DNA from: Hyphomicrobiales bacterium | GTDB taxonomy: Bacteria > Pseudomonadota > Alphaproteobacteria > Rhizobiales > Rhizobiaceae | Assembly: GCA_900466575.1 (NCBI GenBank) | Contig: UBMP01000011.1 | Coordinates: 275,719 to 339,718 of the forward strand | Direction of reading: 5' to 3' | DNA: 64,000 nucleotides | Part shown: piece by piece, positions 35,710-44,135 of the stretch | Layout: each line of letters opens with the position of its first letter | Numbering within the stretch: position 1 is the stretch's first letter | Notes under the pieces: generated by a model | Databases searched by the model: none | Seen by the model: only the letters and a program-made list of their open reading frames with translations | Told to the model about the DNA's origin: nothing | Position numbers and translations under genes: made by a program

Positions 35710-36678
35710 ATGGCGGGTTTCTTCTGCGCTTTGCCGCTGATCAGCAGTCTGGTCGCATCCTGCGGGGCCGGTGCGCCGCTCGCCACCGGCTATGTCGAGG
35801 GCGATTATGTGCTGATGGCACCGCTCGACGTGGCGCGGGTGGAGACGATTTCGGTGCGCCGGGGTGACCGGGTGAAGGCGGGGGCTTCGCTTGCTGCGAT
35901 GGAAACGCAGGATGCCGAGATTGCCGTGCAGCTCGCAACCGCCGCGCTGGGGCAGGCTCGCGCGCAGCTTGCCAATCTGCAGGAAGGCAGGCGGCCGGAA
36001 GAGGTGGCGGTGATCCATGCCAATCTCGTCTCGGCCCAGGCGCAGGTCGAGGATGCGCAGCGCACCTTCGACCGGCAATCCGACCTCCTGAAGCGCGGGA
36101 TCTCCCCGCAAGCGGACTATGACAAGGCCAAGACCGCGCTCGATCTTGCGACCGCGGCCGTGGCGCAGGCCAATGCCAATCTGGCTGTCGCGCAACTGCC
36201 GGCGCGCAGCCAGGAAATCGATGCTGCCAGGGATGCCGTCAAACAGGCGGAGGCCTCGCTCGATCAAGCGAAGTGGAAGCTCGGCAAGCGCAATCTTGCA
36301 GCCCCTGCGGATGGCATCGTGCAGGACATCATCCGCAGGCAGGGCGAAGTGGCGGGTCCATCGCAGCCGGTTCTTTCCGTGCTGCCGGACGGGGCTGTGA
36401 AGCTTCGCATCTATATTCCGGAAAAGGACGTTTCGCGGCTGAAGGTCGGTTCAAGCCTTGACGTCAATTGCGATGGTTGCCAGACGGGCATCAAGGCGCG
36501 GGTGAGCTACATCGCCGATGGACCGGAGTTCACGCCGCCGGTGATCTATTCGCTCGAGAACCGGCAGAAGCTCGTCTACATGATCGAGGCGCAACCGGAG
36601 GGTTCGGCAGACGGTCTGAAGCCAGGGCAGATCGTCGATGTGCGTCTGGCCGATGCACAAGGCGCGGGTGCGTCATGA
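35710..36678 (+). CDS. HlyD-family adaptor (YbhG-like)
   Basis: A 322-residue membrane fusion protein. The N-terminus looks like a lipoprotein signal (ALPLISSLVASC, lipobox V-A-S-C), so it is probably anchored in the inner membrane from the periplasmic side. It has a biotinyl-lipoyl half domain (VARVETISVRRGDRVKAGAS), a long helical hairpin, and the second half (KRNLAAPADGIVQDIIRRQG). The start at 35710 is four bases after the regulator stop. It overlaps the ATPase gene by four bases. It should couple the ABC-2 exporter to an outer-membrane channel. Confidence 0.92.
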   Translation: MAGFFCALPLISSLVASCGAGAPLATGYVEGDYVLMAPLDVARVETISVRRGDRVKAGASLAAMETQDAEIAVQLATAALGQARAQLANLQEGRRPEEVAVIHANLVSAQAQVEDAQRTFDRQSDLLKRGISPQADYDKAKTALDLATAAVAQANANLAVAQLPARSQEIDAARDAVKQAEASLDQAKWKLGKRNLAAPADGIVQDIIRRQGEVAGPSQPVLSVLPDGAVKLRIYIPEKDVSRLKVGSSLDVNCDGCQTGIKARVSYIADGPEFTPPVIYSLENRQKLVYMIEAQPEGSADGLKPGQIVDVRLADAQGAGAS

Positions 36679-37595
36679 CCAACGCCATCGAAGTCACCGG
36701 GCTGACCAAGACCTATAGCGGCAAGACGGTCGTCAACAATGTGACGATGAGCGTGGAGCAGGGCGAGATCGTCGGCTTTCTCGGACCGAACGGGTCGGGC
36801 AAGACGACCACGATCCGCATCATGTGCGGGCTGCTCACGCCGGATTCAGGCTCGGGCCGGGTGCTGGGCTACGATCTCAACACCGAGAGCCTGAAGATCA
36901 AGAACGAAGTCGGCTACATGACGCAGAAGTTCTCCTTCTACGAGGACCTGTCGATCGAAGAGAACCTGATGTTTGTCGCGCGGCTCTACAAGCTCAAGCC
37001 GCCGGGCGAGCATGTCGCTAAGACCCTGGAAGACCTCGGCTTGACCGCCCGCCGAAAGCAGCTGGCCGGCACGCTGTCCGGCGGCTGGAAGCAGCGCCTC
37101 GCGCTCGCCGCCTGCATCATGCACGATCCCAAATTGCTGTTGCTGGACGAGCCGACCGCCGGCGTCGATCCCAAGGCGCGGCGCGAGTTCTGGGACGAAA
37201 TCCATCGGTTGGCGGGGCGGGGGCTGACCGTTCTCGTCTCGACCCATTACATGGACGAGGCAGAACGCTGCCATCGTATCCATTACATCTCCTACGGTTC
37301 GCTGATCGCTAGCGGTACGGTGGCGGAAGTGGTGAAGAATGCCGGATTGTCGACCTTCGTGGTCGAGGGACCGGAGATCGGCGATCTGGCGGACGAGTTG
37401 CGCAAGAACCCCGATATCGACCAAGTCGCGCCCTTTGGCGCTGCGCTGCATGTGGTGAGCAGTGACAAGGTGCGGTTGAACGCGGCGCTGGAACCTTTGC
37501 GCCATCGTCCCGGCGTGACGGTCAGCGAAGGCGAGACGAGCCTCGAAGACGTGTTCATCCAGTTCATGGCGAAGTCGAAGGACAACATGGCATGA
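36675..37595 (+). CDS. ABC-2 exporter ATP-binding protein (YbhF-like)
   Basis: A 306-residue ATPase of the drug/export ABC type. Walker A GPNGSGKTTT (about residues 38-47), Q-loop GYMTQKFSFYEDLS, signature in GTLSGGWKQR (with W in place of the usual Q), Walker B LLLLDEPTAGVDP and switch histidine VSTHYMDEAERC. E. coli YbhF has two ATPase domains; this protein has one. ATG 36675 overlaps the hlyD-like stop as ATGA, and its own stop overlaps the permease start in the same way. Confidence 0.94.
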   Translation: MTNAIEVTGLTKTYSGKTVVNNVTMSVEQGEIVGFLGPNGSGKTTTIRIMCGLLTPDSGSGRVLGYDLNTESLKIKNEVGYMTQKFSFYEDLSIEENLMFVARLYKLKPPGEHVAKTLEDLGLTARRKQLAGTLSGGWKQRLALAACIMHDPKLLLLDEPTAGVDPKARREFWDEIHRLAGRGLTVLVSTHYMDEAERCHRIHYISYGSLIASGTVAEVVKNAGLSTFVVEGPEIGDLADELRKNPDIDQVAPFGAALHVVSSDKVRLNAALEPLRHRPGVTVSEGETSLEDVFIQFMAKSKDNMA

Positions 37596-38731
37596 TGGCC
37601 TCGCTCTTTTCCCTCCGCCGGTTGACGGCTCTGCTGATCAAGGAGTTCATCCAGATGCGGCGCGACCGCATCACCTTCGGCATGATGCTGGGCGTGCCGC
37701 TGATGCAGCTCGTGCTCTTCGGCTATGCGATCAACAGCGACCCGAAATACCTGCCCGCCGTGCTCGTCAGTTCCGGTACAGACCAATATGTGCGGGCCAT
37801 GGTCTCGGCGCTGGAGCTCACGAACTACTATCGCTTCGTCAAGGTCGGCGCGACGGCGGATGAGGCGGAAGCGATGATCGCCTCGGGCAAGGTCTCCTTC
37901 GTCGTCACCATCCCTTCGGATTTCTCAACGCGGGTGGAGCGCAACGACAATCCGCAGATCCTGATCGAGGCGGACGCGACGGACCCGGCGGTCGCTTCGG
38001 GTGCCATCTCGCCCCTCTCAACCGTCACGTCACAAGCACTTCTGAGGGAGCAGGGCAAGCAGGCGGAAGCGGCTGAGGCGGCGGACAATGCTCTGCAGGT
38101 GGTCGTTCACAAGCGCTATAACCCGGAAGGCATCACGCAATACAATATCGTGCCGGGGCTCCTCGGCGTCGTGCTGCAGATGACCATGATGATGATGACG
38201 GCGATGGCGCTGACGCGGGAGATCGAGCGCGGCACGATGGAAAATCTGCTCGCCATGCCGGCAAGCCCCATCGAGATCATGCTGGGCAAGGTTCTGCCCT
38301 ATCTCTGCGTCGGGTCGGTGCAGGTGGTCGTGGTGCTGACGGCCGCGAAGCTGCTTTTCGGCGTGCCCTTCGTCGGTTCCCTGGCGCTGCTGCTCTTTGC
38401 CATCCTCATCTTCGTCTTCGCGCTGGTCATTCTCGGCTATACATTCTCGACCATTGCCCGAACGCAGATGCAGGCGATGCAGCTCACCTTCTTCTTCTTC
38501 CTGCCCTCTATCCTGTTGTCCGGCTTCATGTTTCCCTTCGGCGGTATGCCGGTCTGGGCGCAATATCTCGGCGAGATTTTCCCGCTCACCCATTTCCTGC
38601 GTATCGTTCGGGCCATCATGCTGAAGGGCGCGGATTTGAACGGCGTTTCGGTCGAAATCACCGTCCTGGCCGGCTTCATCCTCATCTACATGGCATTGGC
38701 ACTGATGCGCTTCCGGCGGACGCTGGACTGA
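37592..38731 (+). CDS. ABC-2 type permease (YbhS/YbhR-like)
   Basis: A 379-residue inner-membrane permease: one N-terminal helix after RRDRITFGMMLGVPLMQLVL, a periplasmic domain of about 150 residues, then five to six C-terminal helices with the ABC-2 signature area TREIERGTMENLLAMPASPI and LLSGFMFPFGGMPVWAQYLG. In E. coli two such permeases follow YbhF; here there is only this one before the strand changes, so it may work as a homodimer. It ends six bases before a convergent phosphoesterase gene. Confidence 0.93.
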   Translation: MMASLFSLRRLTALLIKEFIQMRRDRITFGMMLGVPLMQLVLFGYAINSDPKYLPAVLVSSGTDQYVRAMVSALELTNYYRFVKVGATADEAEAMIASGKVSFVVTIPSDFSTRVERNDNPQILIEADATDPAVASGAISPLSTVTSQALLREQGKQAEAAEAADNALQVVVHKRYNPEGITQYNIVPGLLGVVLQMTMMMMTAMALTREIERGTMENLLAMPASPIEIMLGKVLPYLCVGSVQVVVVLTAAKLLFGVPFVGSLALLLFAILIFVFALVILGYTFSTIARTQMQAMQLTFFFFLPSILLSGFMFPFGGMPVWAQYLGEIFPLTHFLRIVRAIMLKGADLNGVSVEITVLAGFILIYMALALMRFRRTLD

Positions 38732-38737
38732 GGTGCT

Positions 38738-39631
38738 TCACAGCACCTCATCGACGCTCAGGCGGAATGTCCGGGCGTCGTCGTTGAGCGCGTAACGCTG
38801 ATGGAGAATTTGCCAGTTGCCGGGCCGGCCATCGATCTCGAAGAGATTGAAACCGGCAGACGGCTTCTTGCCGCCGGGCGATTGCGAGGCGGAGGCGATG
38901 CCGATCACTGGCACCGGGCCATCCCGTCCGGCCAGCGTGTAGCGCGTGTTGAGATGGGTGTGGCCATGGAGCACGAGTTCGGCGCCCGCCTCATGCATCA
39001 CGGCGGCGAAGCGGCGGATGCCGACCATGCGCTTGTGATTGGCCGTAGCACCCCGGATGGGCGGATGATGGATGAGGACGACGCGGGCGAGCCCTTCGTC
39101 GCCGAGCTGGCGCAGCAGGTCGAGCGTGCGCCGCGCCTGTCCGCCGCTGAAATAGCCATTCGCCGAGAAAGGGGGCGTGGCGACCGCCGTCGAGCAGCCG
39201 ACGATGGCGATCTCTCCGCGCCGGCGGACATAGGGGAACTGCCGCGCCTGCGAGAGCACATCGGCGTCGCCGACCATGTAATCGTTCCAGGCGGCGCCCG
39301 CGCGGCCGGCCGCGCCCGGCACATAGGCGTCGTGATTACCCGGCACGACTGATACGTCCGTCGGCTTGCCGACGCCGGAAAGCCAGACAGCGGCATTGCG
39401 AATTTCGATTTCAGTGGCCAGATTGACCAGATCGCCGGTGACCGCGACGTGGTCCGGCGTGTGCGTCTGCATGTGCTCCAGCAATAATTCCAGCGTATTG
39501 CCGAAGAGATGCTTGCGTCGGTTGCGATGCCAGTTCACATAGCCGGTGATCCGTTTCGACAAGAGATCGCGGATCGGCACATCCGGCAATGGGCCGAGAT
39601 GGATGTCGGATATATGGGCGAGCCTGAACAT
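38738..39631 (-). CDS. Metallophosphoesterase (calcineurin-like)
   Basis: A 297-residue phosphoesterase with the full metal-site signature: D-x-H in LAHISDIHLGPLP, GD in VAVTGDLVN, GNH-D in VVPGNHDAY, H in VLIHHPPIRG and GHTH in LVLHGHTHLN. The class includes cyclic-nucleotide phosphodiesterases and UDP-diacylglucosamine hydrolases; the exact substrate is not visible. The ATG at 39631 fits best, as upstream residues are not family-like. It is divergent from a Nudix gene. Confidence 0.92.
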   Translation of the reverse strand: MFRLAHISDIHLGPLPDVPIRDLLSKRITGYVNWHRNRRKHLFGNTLELLLEHMQTHTPDHVAVTGDLVNLATEIEIRNAAVWLSGVGKPTDVSVVPGNHDAYVPGAAGRAGAAWNDYMVGDADVLSQARQFPYVRRRGEIAIVGCSTAVATPPFSANGYFSGGQARRTLDLLRQLGDEGLARVVLIHHPPIRGATANHKRMVGIRRFAAVMHEAGAELVLHGHTHLNTRYTLAGRDGPVPVIGIASASQSPGGKKPSAGFNLFEIDGRPGNWQILHQRYALNDDARTFRLSVDEVL

Positions 39632-39703
39632 GAGGCCTTGGTTAGCAGGTCGCCGGGCGGTCGTCAAAATCGGTTCGTGCTATCCGTTCGGAGAAGTGAT
39701 GCG

Positions 39704-40195
39704 ATGAAACAACCCCGCGATCCCGGCGCCCTCGGGCCGATCCGCCGCAGGCTACTCTATGTGGTGCATCTGTGGTTCCGCATGAAGCGCGGGCTGACGC
39801 TGGGCGTACGCGCCGCTGCCTTCGATGACAAGGGACGCGTTTTCCTGGTGCGTCACACCTACGTTCCCGGCTGGCAGTTTCCGGGCGGTGGGGTCGAGGT
39901 GGATGAGACGGCGCTGGAGTCACTGGAGCGCGAATTGCTCGAAGAGGGCAATGTAACGCTGGGGGCCGCCCCGCAACTCTTCGGCGTCTATTTCAACACC
40001 CGCGTCACCAATCGCGACCATGTTCTCTTCTATGTCTGCCGCGACGTGCGCTGCCAGGTGCCGAAGGTGGCCGACAAGGAGATCGCCGAAACCGGCTTCT
40101 TCCCCCTCGACGCGCTGCCGGAAGGCACCACGCGTTCCACCCGCCAGCGCCTCAGGGAGATCGCCGGCGAGGACGAGGTGCAGCCGATCTGGTGA
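39704..40195 (+). CDS. Nudix hydrolase
   Basis: A 163-residue Nudix enzyme that would split a nucleoside-diphosphate-linked compound. The Nudix box is at about residues 61-83 (GGGVEVDETALESLERELLE, then EGNV): the R-E-x-x-E-E core is intact, but the glycine that normally follows (EExGU) is Asn, a small departure. It begins with a hydrophobic segment (RRRLLYVVHLWFRMKRG) that may touch the membrane. It is divergent from the phosphoesterase gene and convergent with the Res toxin gene. Substrate unknown. Confidence 0.88.
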   Translation: MKQPRDPGALGPIRRRLLYVVHLWFRMKRGLTLGVRAAAFDDKGRVFLVRHTYVPGWQFPGGGVEVDETALESLERELLEEGNVTLGAAPQLFGVYFNTRVTNRDHVLFYVCRDVRCQVPKVADKEIAETGFFPLDALPEGTTRSTRQRLREIAGEDEVQPIW

Positions 40196-40261
40196 TGTTC
40201 ACTAGCATTCCCGGGAAAGTTGAAGCGGTTTTCCTTGCGGGAAGGCGGCAGGGCAAGCCCA

Positions 40262-40765
40262 TCAACTTGGCGGATGCAGGCGGGGATCGAGGGCGAAATC
40301 CTGCTGATGAAGCAGGCGGTAGCGGTCCGATGCCTTTTGCGGATTGAACACCACGTTCCAGGCCAGGGATGAAACCGCGCTGGGGATCGCCACGAAGAGG
40401 TGAGCGCCCGTGAGTGCATCGCCAAAAAGCTGTTGCCCGGCACTCGGAATCGCCGGCCTCAACCAGTTGGCGTTTGGAGCATCTGTGGGTAACACCGTTT
40501 TCACATCCGCCGGATCAAGAATTTCGAAGGCTGTCAACACATGCGGCACGGTGTCGAGCGCCTTGAAGCCCTTGTGAACTGCGACCTCCAGAATGGCGGT
40601 TGAAGGATCGAGCGAGGCGTAGACGAGACGATTTCCCTTGCTGTTCCAGCGTCCGCCGAAGAGAAACGCGCCTTCGCCGCTATCCCAAGTCTCGGCGAAA
40701 CGCTTGTGATCGAGCCGCCAGCCGATGATCTTTCCCGAACCGAGCGGGCCGGGCAACGGCATCAT
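40262..40765 (-). CDS. RES-domain toxin of a Res-Xre toxin-antitoxin pair
   Basis: A 167-residue RES domain. Characterised members cut or modify NAD+ and so stop growth. The conserved polar residues are visible: Arg in IIGWRLDHKRF, Tyr in RLVYASLDPSTAILE and Glu in AILEVAVHKG. The start overlaps the antitoxin stop (ATGA), the usual coupling in these pairs. Length is normal, with no truncation, so the toxin looks intact. Confidence 0.92.
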   Translation of the reverse strand: MMPLPGPLGSGKIIGWRLDHKRFAETWDSGEGAFLFGGRWNSKGNRLVYASLDPSTAILEVAVHKGFKALDTVPHVLTAFEILDPADVKTVLPTDAPNANWLRPAIPSAGQQLFGDALTGAHLFVAIPSAVSSLAWNVVFNPQKASDRYRLLHQQDFALDPRLHPPS

Positions 40766-41238
40766 GCATAGACACCGTAATCCAGACGTTCCAGATATTC
40801 ACGCACGAGGTCGCTGCCGGCGGCCGTCGCGAGAAGGTCGATGGGGCGACGGCCTTCGAGGCCAAGGGCTGGCCGAAGCATCCACATCTCCGCCTCGCTC
40901 TGCGAGCCGAGCACAGCCGCTGCCTTGGCGAGAAGGCGGGCGAAGTTCCAGGTTCGCGAGCTTTGTTCCGGGCTAAGCACCTTCGTCCGATTCGACTTGT
41001 GGCGCTGATAAGTCCGCTCGCTCATGCCAAAGGCTTTTTCGAACGCGTCCCCGTCGTCAGAAATGGCGGGCAACTGTCTCACCAGACGTACCAGCGCTTC
41101 GCCCGGAATTCCGCTCAGGATCAGTTCGTGAACGGCCATCGGGCTGGAAACATCGTGCTTCAAACCCTTTTTACCCCCGAAGAGCATCGCGATATCGAGC
41201 GTTTCACTGACTGTTACAATTGTCTCGCGCGTGTTCAT
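40762..41238 (-). CDS. Xre/ParS-type antitoxin (DUF2384)
   Basis: A 158-residue antitoxin of the Res-Xre family. The N-terminal half holds a Xre-like HTH (DAFEKAFGMSERTYQRHKSN) and the C-terminal half the DUF2384 toxin-binding domain (FARLLAKAAAVLGSQSEAEM, RRPIDLLATAAGSDLVREYL). It would neutralise the RES toxin encoded directly downstream and repress the operon. A perfect 13-base-arm palindrome lies 14 bases upstream of its start codon. Confidence 0.93.
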   Translation of the reverse strand: MNTRETIVTVSETLDIAMLFGGKKGLKHDVSSPMAVHELILSGIPGEALVRLVRQLPAISDDGDAFEKAFGMSERTYQRHKSNRTKVLSPEQSSRTWNFARLLAKAAAVLGSQSEAEMWMLRPALGLEGRRPIDLLATAAGSDLVREYLERLDYGVYA

Positions 41239-41252
41239 CGCGTCATACCTTT

Positions 41253-41285
41253 CGTCACGTGTCGTGTAATATACGACACGTGACG
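41253..41285. promoter_or_regulatory. Palindromic operator of the Res-Xre operon
   Basis: CGTCACGTGTCGT (41253-41265) and its exact reverse complement ACGACACGTGACG (41273-41285) are separated by seven AT-rich bases, GTAATAT. The site lies just upstream of the antitoxin start at 41238. The AT-rich centre looks like a -10 region, so antitoxin binding would block the promoter. Confidence 0.8.
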
Positions 41286-41305
41286 CTGTAACACAACGTT
41301 GCGTT

Positions 41306-42277
41306 TCAACCCCGCCCGTGCGGGCTCGTCAGATCCATCACCGGGCCGCTCGGCACGATCCCCGTCGGGTTGATCATGCGGTGGCTGCCGTAATAGTGGT
41401 GCTTGATGTGATAGAAATCGACCGTGTCGGCGACGCCGGGGGTTTGATAAAGGTCCTTCAGATATCCCCACAGGCTCGGGTAGTCCGCGATGCGGCGGAT
41501 GTTGCATTTGAAATGGCCGACATAGACCGGATCGAAGCGGACGAGCGTGGTGAAGAGGCGCCAGTCGGCCTCCGTCATCCGGTCGCCGAAAAGGTAGCGG
41601 CCCTTTGAAAGGCGCGCTTCCAGAGCGTCCAGCATGTCGAAGAGCGGGCCGATATGGCTCTCATAGGCCTCCTGCGTCGTCGCGAAGCCGCATTTGTAGA
41701 CGCCGTTATTGACCTTGTCGTAGATCTCCGAATTCAACGCGTTGATCGCGTCCTGCAGATCTTCCGGATAGAAATTCTCCGTTGAACCGGTCAGGCTGTT
41801 GAAGGCCGAATTCAACATGCGGATGATTTCGGCGCTCTCGTTGGAGACAATCGTGTTCTTCTGCTTGTCCCAGAGGACCGGCACGGTGACGCGGCCGGAA
41901 TAGTTGGGGTCGGCGCGGGTGTAGACCTGCCAGAGATAATCCGAGCCGAAGAGATCGTCCTTCGTACCCCCGTTGCGGCCTTTGAATTCCCAGCCGTTTT
42001 CGAGCATGTAGGGATCGACGATAGAAACGCTGATCAGGTCTTCCAGCTTCTTCAGCTTGCGGAAGATGAGTGTGCGATGCGCCCAGGGACAGGCGAGCGA
42101 GACATAGAGATGATAGCGTCCGGCCTCGGCCTTGAAGCCGCCTTCGCCGGTGGGGCCCGCGCTGCCGTCGGCGGTCACGTAGTTGCGGAAACGCGATTCC
42201 TGGCGCTTGAAATGGCCGCGCGTTTCCTTCGTGTCGTACCAGACATCGTGCCAGACGCCTTCGATCAGCATGCCCAT
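41306..42277 (-). CDS. Glutathionyl-hydroquinone reductase (GST superfamily, YqjG/PcpF-like)
   Basis: A 323-residue glutathione transferase of the Xi class, which removes glutathione from glutathionyl-hydroquinones. The redox cysteine is in VSLACPWAHRT (about residue 63). Other family marks are VPVLWDKQKNTIVSNESAEI, GFATTQEAYE and the C-terminal HHYYGSHRMINPTGIVPSGP. Length is typical. A start at methionine 3 is also possible. It is divergent from a GNAT gene, with a rhizobial repeat in the promoter region. A role in quinone detoxification fits the aromatic theme of pobA but that is speculative. Confidence 0.95.
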   Translation of the reverse strand: MGMLIEGVWHDVWYDTKETRGHFKRQESRFRNYVTADGSAGPTGEGGFKAEAGRYHLYVSLACPWAHRTLIFRKLKKLEDLISVSIVDPYMLENGWEFKGRNGGTKDDLFGSDYLWQVYTRADPNYSGRVTVPVLWDKQKNTIVSNESAEIIRMLNSAFNSLTGSTENFYPEDLQDAINALNSEIYDKVNNGVYKCGFATTQEAYESHIGPLFDMLDALEARLSKGRYLFGDRMTEADWRLFTTLVRFDPVYVGHFKCNIRRIADYPSLWGYLKDLYQTPGVADTVDFYHIKHHYYGSHRMINPTGIVPSGPVMDLTSPHGRG

Positions 42278-42569
42278 GATTGTTCTCCTTCAAAGCATCG
42301 GACCGAAAAGTGGGAACCGATTTTCGGACAGCTCCGATGCTCATGTTATGCTCAAACATAGTCCGGGCTGGATGACAGGAGTACCGCGAATTCAATGAAC
42401 AGTGTGTTTTTCGGTTTGCGTTTTGAAAATTTCCTGCTATCGGCATTTTTCATAACAGGAAGCAAAACATGTTCGGAAGAAACCCGCGACGACGCTGAAG
42501 ATCGAATTGAACGCGCTGAAAGGCGCGACCGGTTTTCCATGTCTGTTCTGTTGCGGTTGATTCTATCCC
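42278..42569. other. Divergent noncoding region with a rhizobial palindrome
   Basis: This gap of 292 bases holds the promoters of the reductase and GNAT genes and the palindromic repeat at 42294-42341. The rest (42350-42560) has no gene or clear motif that I can support. Confidence 0.5.
42294..42341. repeat. Rhizobial palindromic repeat (about 48 bases)
   Basis: Outer arms AGCATCGGA (42294-42302) and TCCGATGCT (42333-42341), inner arms CCGAAAA (42303-42309) and TTTTCGG (42321-42327). The core AAAAGTGGGAACCGATTTTC is a sequence type that recurs in many Rhizobiales genomes as an intergenic palindrome. It lies right upstream of the reductase start codon, within its probable leader. Confidence 0.75.
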
Positions 42570-43073
42570 ATGAAAAAGCACGACTTCCTGTATCTCACCG
42601 AAGATGCAACGCATGATAACGTCATTGAGTTCATCAATGACGAGGCTTTTGGTCCCGGTCGCTACACCAAATCGTCGCAGCGCATTCGCGAGCAGGGGCC
42701 GCATGACCGGTCGCTCTCCTATGTTGCCATCGACAATGGCGAGGTGATTGCCTCTGTGCGGATGACGCCTGTTATGGCGGGGCAGTTGAAGGGACATCTT
42801 CTCGGGCCGCTGGCCGTTCGGCCCTCGCACAAGAATATCGGCATCGGGCGTGAGCTTGTCCGTATCGCCATCGATGCCGCGCGGCGGAAAGGCTCCGAGG
42901 GCGTGATCCTCGTCGGCGACCCGCCCTATTACATGCCGCTCGGCTTTGAGAAGGTTGCTTACAACGCGCTGCAGTTTCCCGGACCTACCGATCCTGGCCG
43001 CATCCTCGTCGTGCCGCTGATGGAAGGTGCCCACGATCTGATCCGGGGCGACATGCGCTGGAGGGCGGACTAA
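42570..43073 (+). CDS. GNAT-family N-acetyltransferase
   Basis: A 167-residue acetyltransferase. The acetyl-CoA loop is seen in LGPLAVRPSHKNIGIGRELV (R/Q-x-x-G-x-G/A as K-N-I-G-I-G), followed by the helix and EGVILVGDPPYYMPLGFEKV, a stretch typical of the YhbS-like group. The acceptor is unknown. It converges with the symporter gene, and a hairpin overlaps both stop codons. Confidence 0.9.
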   Translation: MKKHDFLYLTEDATHDNVIEFINDEAFGPGRYTKSSQRIREQGPHDRSLSYVAIDNGEVIASVRMTPVMAGQLKGHLLGPLAVRPSHKNIGIGRELVRIAIDAARRKGSEGVILVGDPPYYMPLGFEKVAYNALQFPGPTDPGRILVVPLMEGAHDLIRGDMRWRAD

Positions 43074-43092
43074 GCGGCCCTATTCGGCCGCT
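43073..43092. terminator. Compact hairpin overlapping two stop codons
   Basis: AGCGGCC (43073-43079) and GGCCGCT (43086-43092) form a perfect 7-bp stem with a 6-base loop. It overlaps the stop of the GNAT gene (43071-43073) and the stop of the convergent symporter gene (43080-43082). It may terminate both transcripts; no T-run is present. Confidence 0.5.
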
Positions 43093-44063
43093 GCGAGTGC
43101 TTCCTTGGGGGCCTTTGCGGCGTAGCGCTGCGCCAGCACGGCACAGGTCATCAGCTGGATCTGGTGGAAGATCATGATCGGCAGCACGATGGCGCCGACC
43201 GGCTGGCCGGCGAAGATGGCGTTGGCCATCGGGACGCCAGAGGCGAGGCTCTTCTTCGATCCGCAGAAGGTGATGGCGATCTCGTCTTCGCGCGAGAAGC
43301 CGAGCTTGCGGCTGCCGAACATGGTGATCGTCAGCATGATGGCGAGCAGAACCGCATCGATGACGACGATGAGGCCGATATCCGTCAGATCGAAATTGTG
43401 CCAGATCCCCTCGATCATTGCTTCGCTGAAGGCGCCGTAGACGACCATGAGGATCGAGCCGCGGTCGATGGGCATCAGAATCTTCTTGTGCGCGCGGACC
43501 CAGTTGCCGATCCAGGGCTGCAGAAGCTGGCCCGCTATGAAGGGGAGCAGAAGCTGCGTGAAGATTTGCAGCATGGCGTCAAGCGATACGCCGCCATGGC
43601 CGCCTGCGGACAGGATCAGGCCGCAGAGCAGCGGCGTCAGGAACATGCCGAAAATGTTGGACGCGGATGCCGCGCAGATTGCTGCCGGCACATTGCCGCC
43701 TGCCATCGAGGTGAAGGCGATGGAGGACTGGACGGTCGAGGGCAGGGTGCAGAGATAGAGCACGCCGATGAACAGCGTCGGCGATAGGAAGCCCTTGAGT
43801 GCGAAGCCGAGGCCGAACCCGATGAGGGGGAAGAGCCCGAATGTCACCAGCACGATCATCAGGTGCAGCCGCCAGTGCAGGAGGCCTGCAATCACCACAT
43901 CGCGCGAGAGCCGCGCGCCATGCAGGAAGAACAGCGCGGCAATCGCGACCTTCGTGGCCGTCGAGAACCATTGTGCCGGCTGACCGTAAATCGGCACTTG
44001 CGAGGCGAAGAGGACGGTGAGCACGAGGAGGATGGTGAAGGTGTCGGGCAGGAAGCGTTTCAT
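43080..44063 (-). CDS. Bile acid:sodium symporter family protein (SBF-like, YfeH type)
   Basis: A 327-residue membrane protein with about ten helices, matching the SBF-like/YfeH group. Motifs: LFFLHGARLSRDVVIAG, YLCTLPSTVQSSIAFTSMAG with the crossover helix, and FCGSKKSLASGVPMANAIF. Members transport organic anions with sodium; no bile acid is expected here. It is divergent from a LysR gene, which likely controls it, with 89 bases between starts. Confidence 0.9.
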   Translation of the reverse strand: MKRFLPDTFTILLVLTVLFASQVPIYGQPAQWFSTATKVAIAALFFLHGARLSRDVVIAGLLHWRLHLMIVLVTFGLFPLIGFGLGFALKGFLSPTLFIGVLYLCTLPSTVQSSIAFTSMAGGNVPAAICAASASNIFGMFLTPLLCGLILSAGGHGGVSLDAMLQIFTQLLLPFIAGQLLQPWIGNWVRAHKKILMPIDRGSILMVVYGAFSEAMIEGIWHNFDLTDIGLIVVIDAVLLAIMLTITMFGSRKLGFSREDEIAITFCGSKKSLASGVPMANAIFAGQPVGAIVLPIMIFHQIQLMTCAVLAQRYAAKAPKEALAAAE

Positions 44064-44135
44064 CAGGTCAAATCCGGGTCTTGCAATGACTTGCAGTGTA
44101 CGTCTTCACGGATCATAATGAAAACGCTAACAGTT

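Noticed and set aside
36468..36674. Upstream extension of the ABC-2 ATPase reading frame
   Set aside because: It overlaps the HlyD-like gene in another frame and lacks ATPase-family sequence; the ATGA junction at 36675 is the natural start.
41253..41285. The palindrome as a terminator of the glutathionyl-hydroquinone reductase region
   Set aside because: It lies directly upstream of the antitoxin start, has an AT-rich centre like a -10 box and lacks a T-run, so an operator is more likely.
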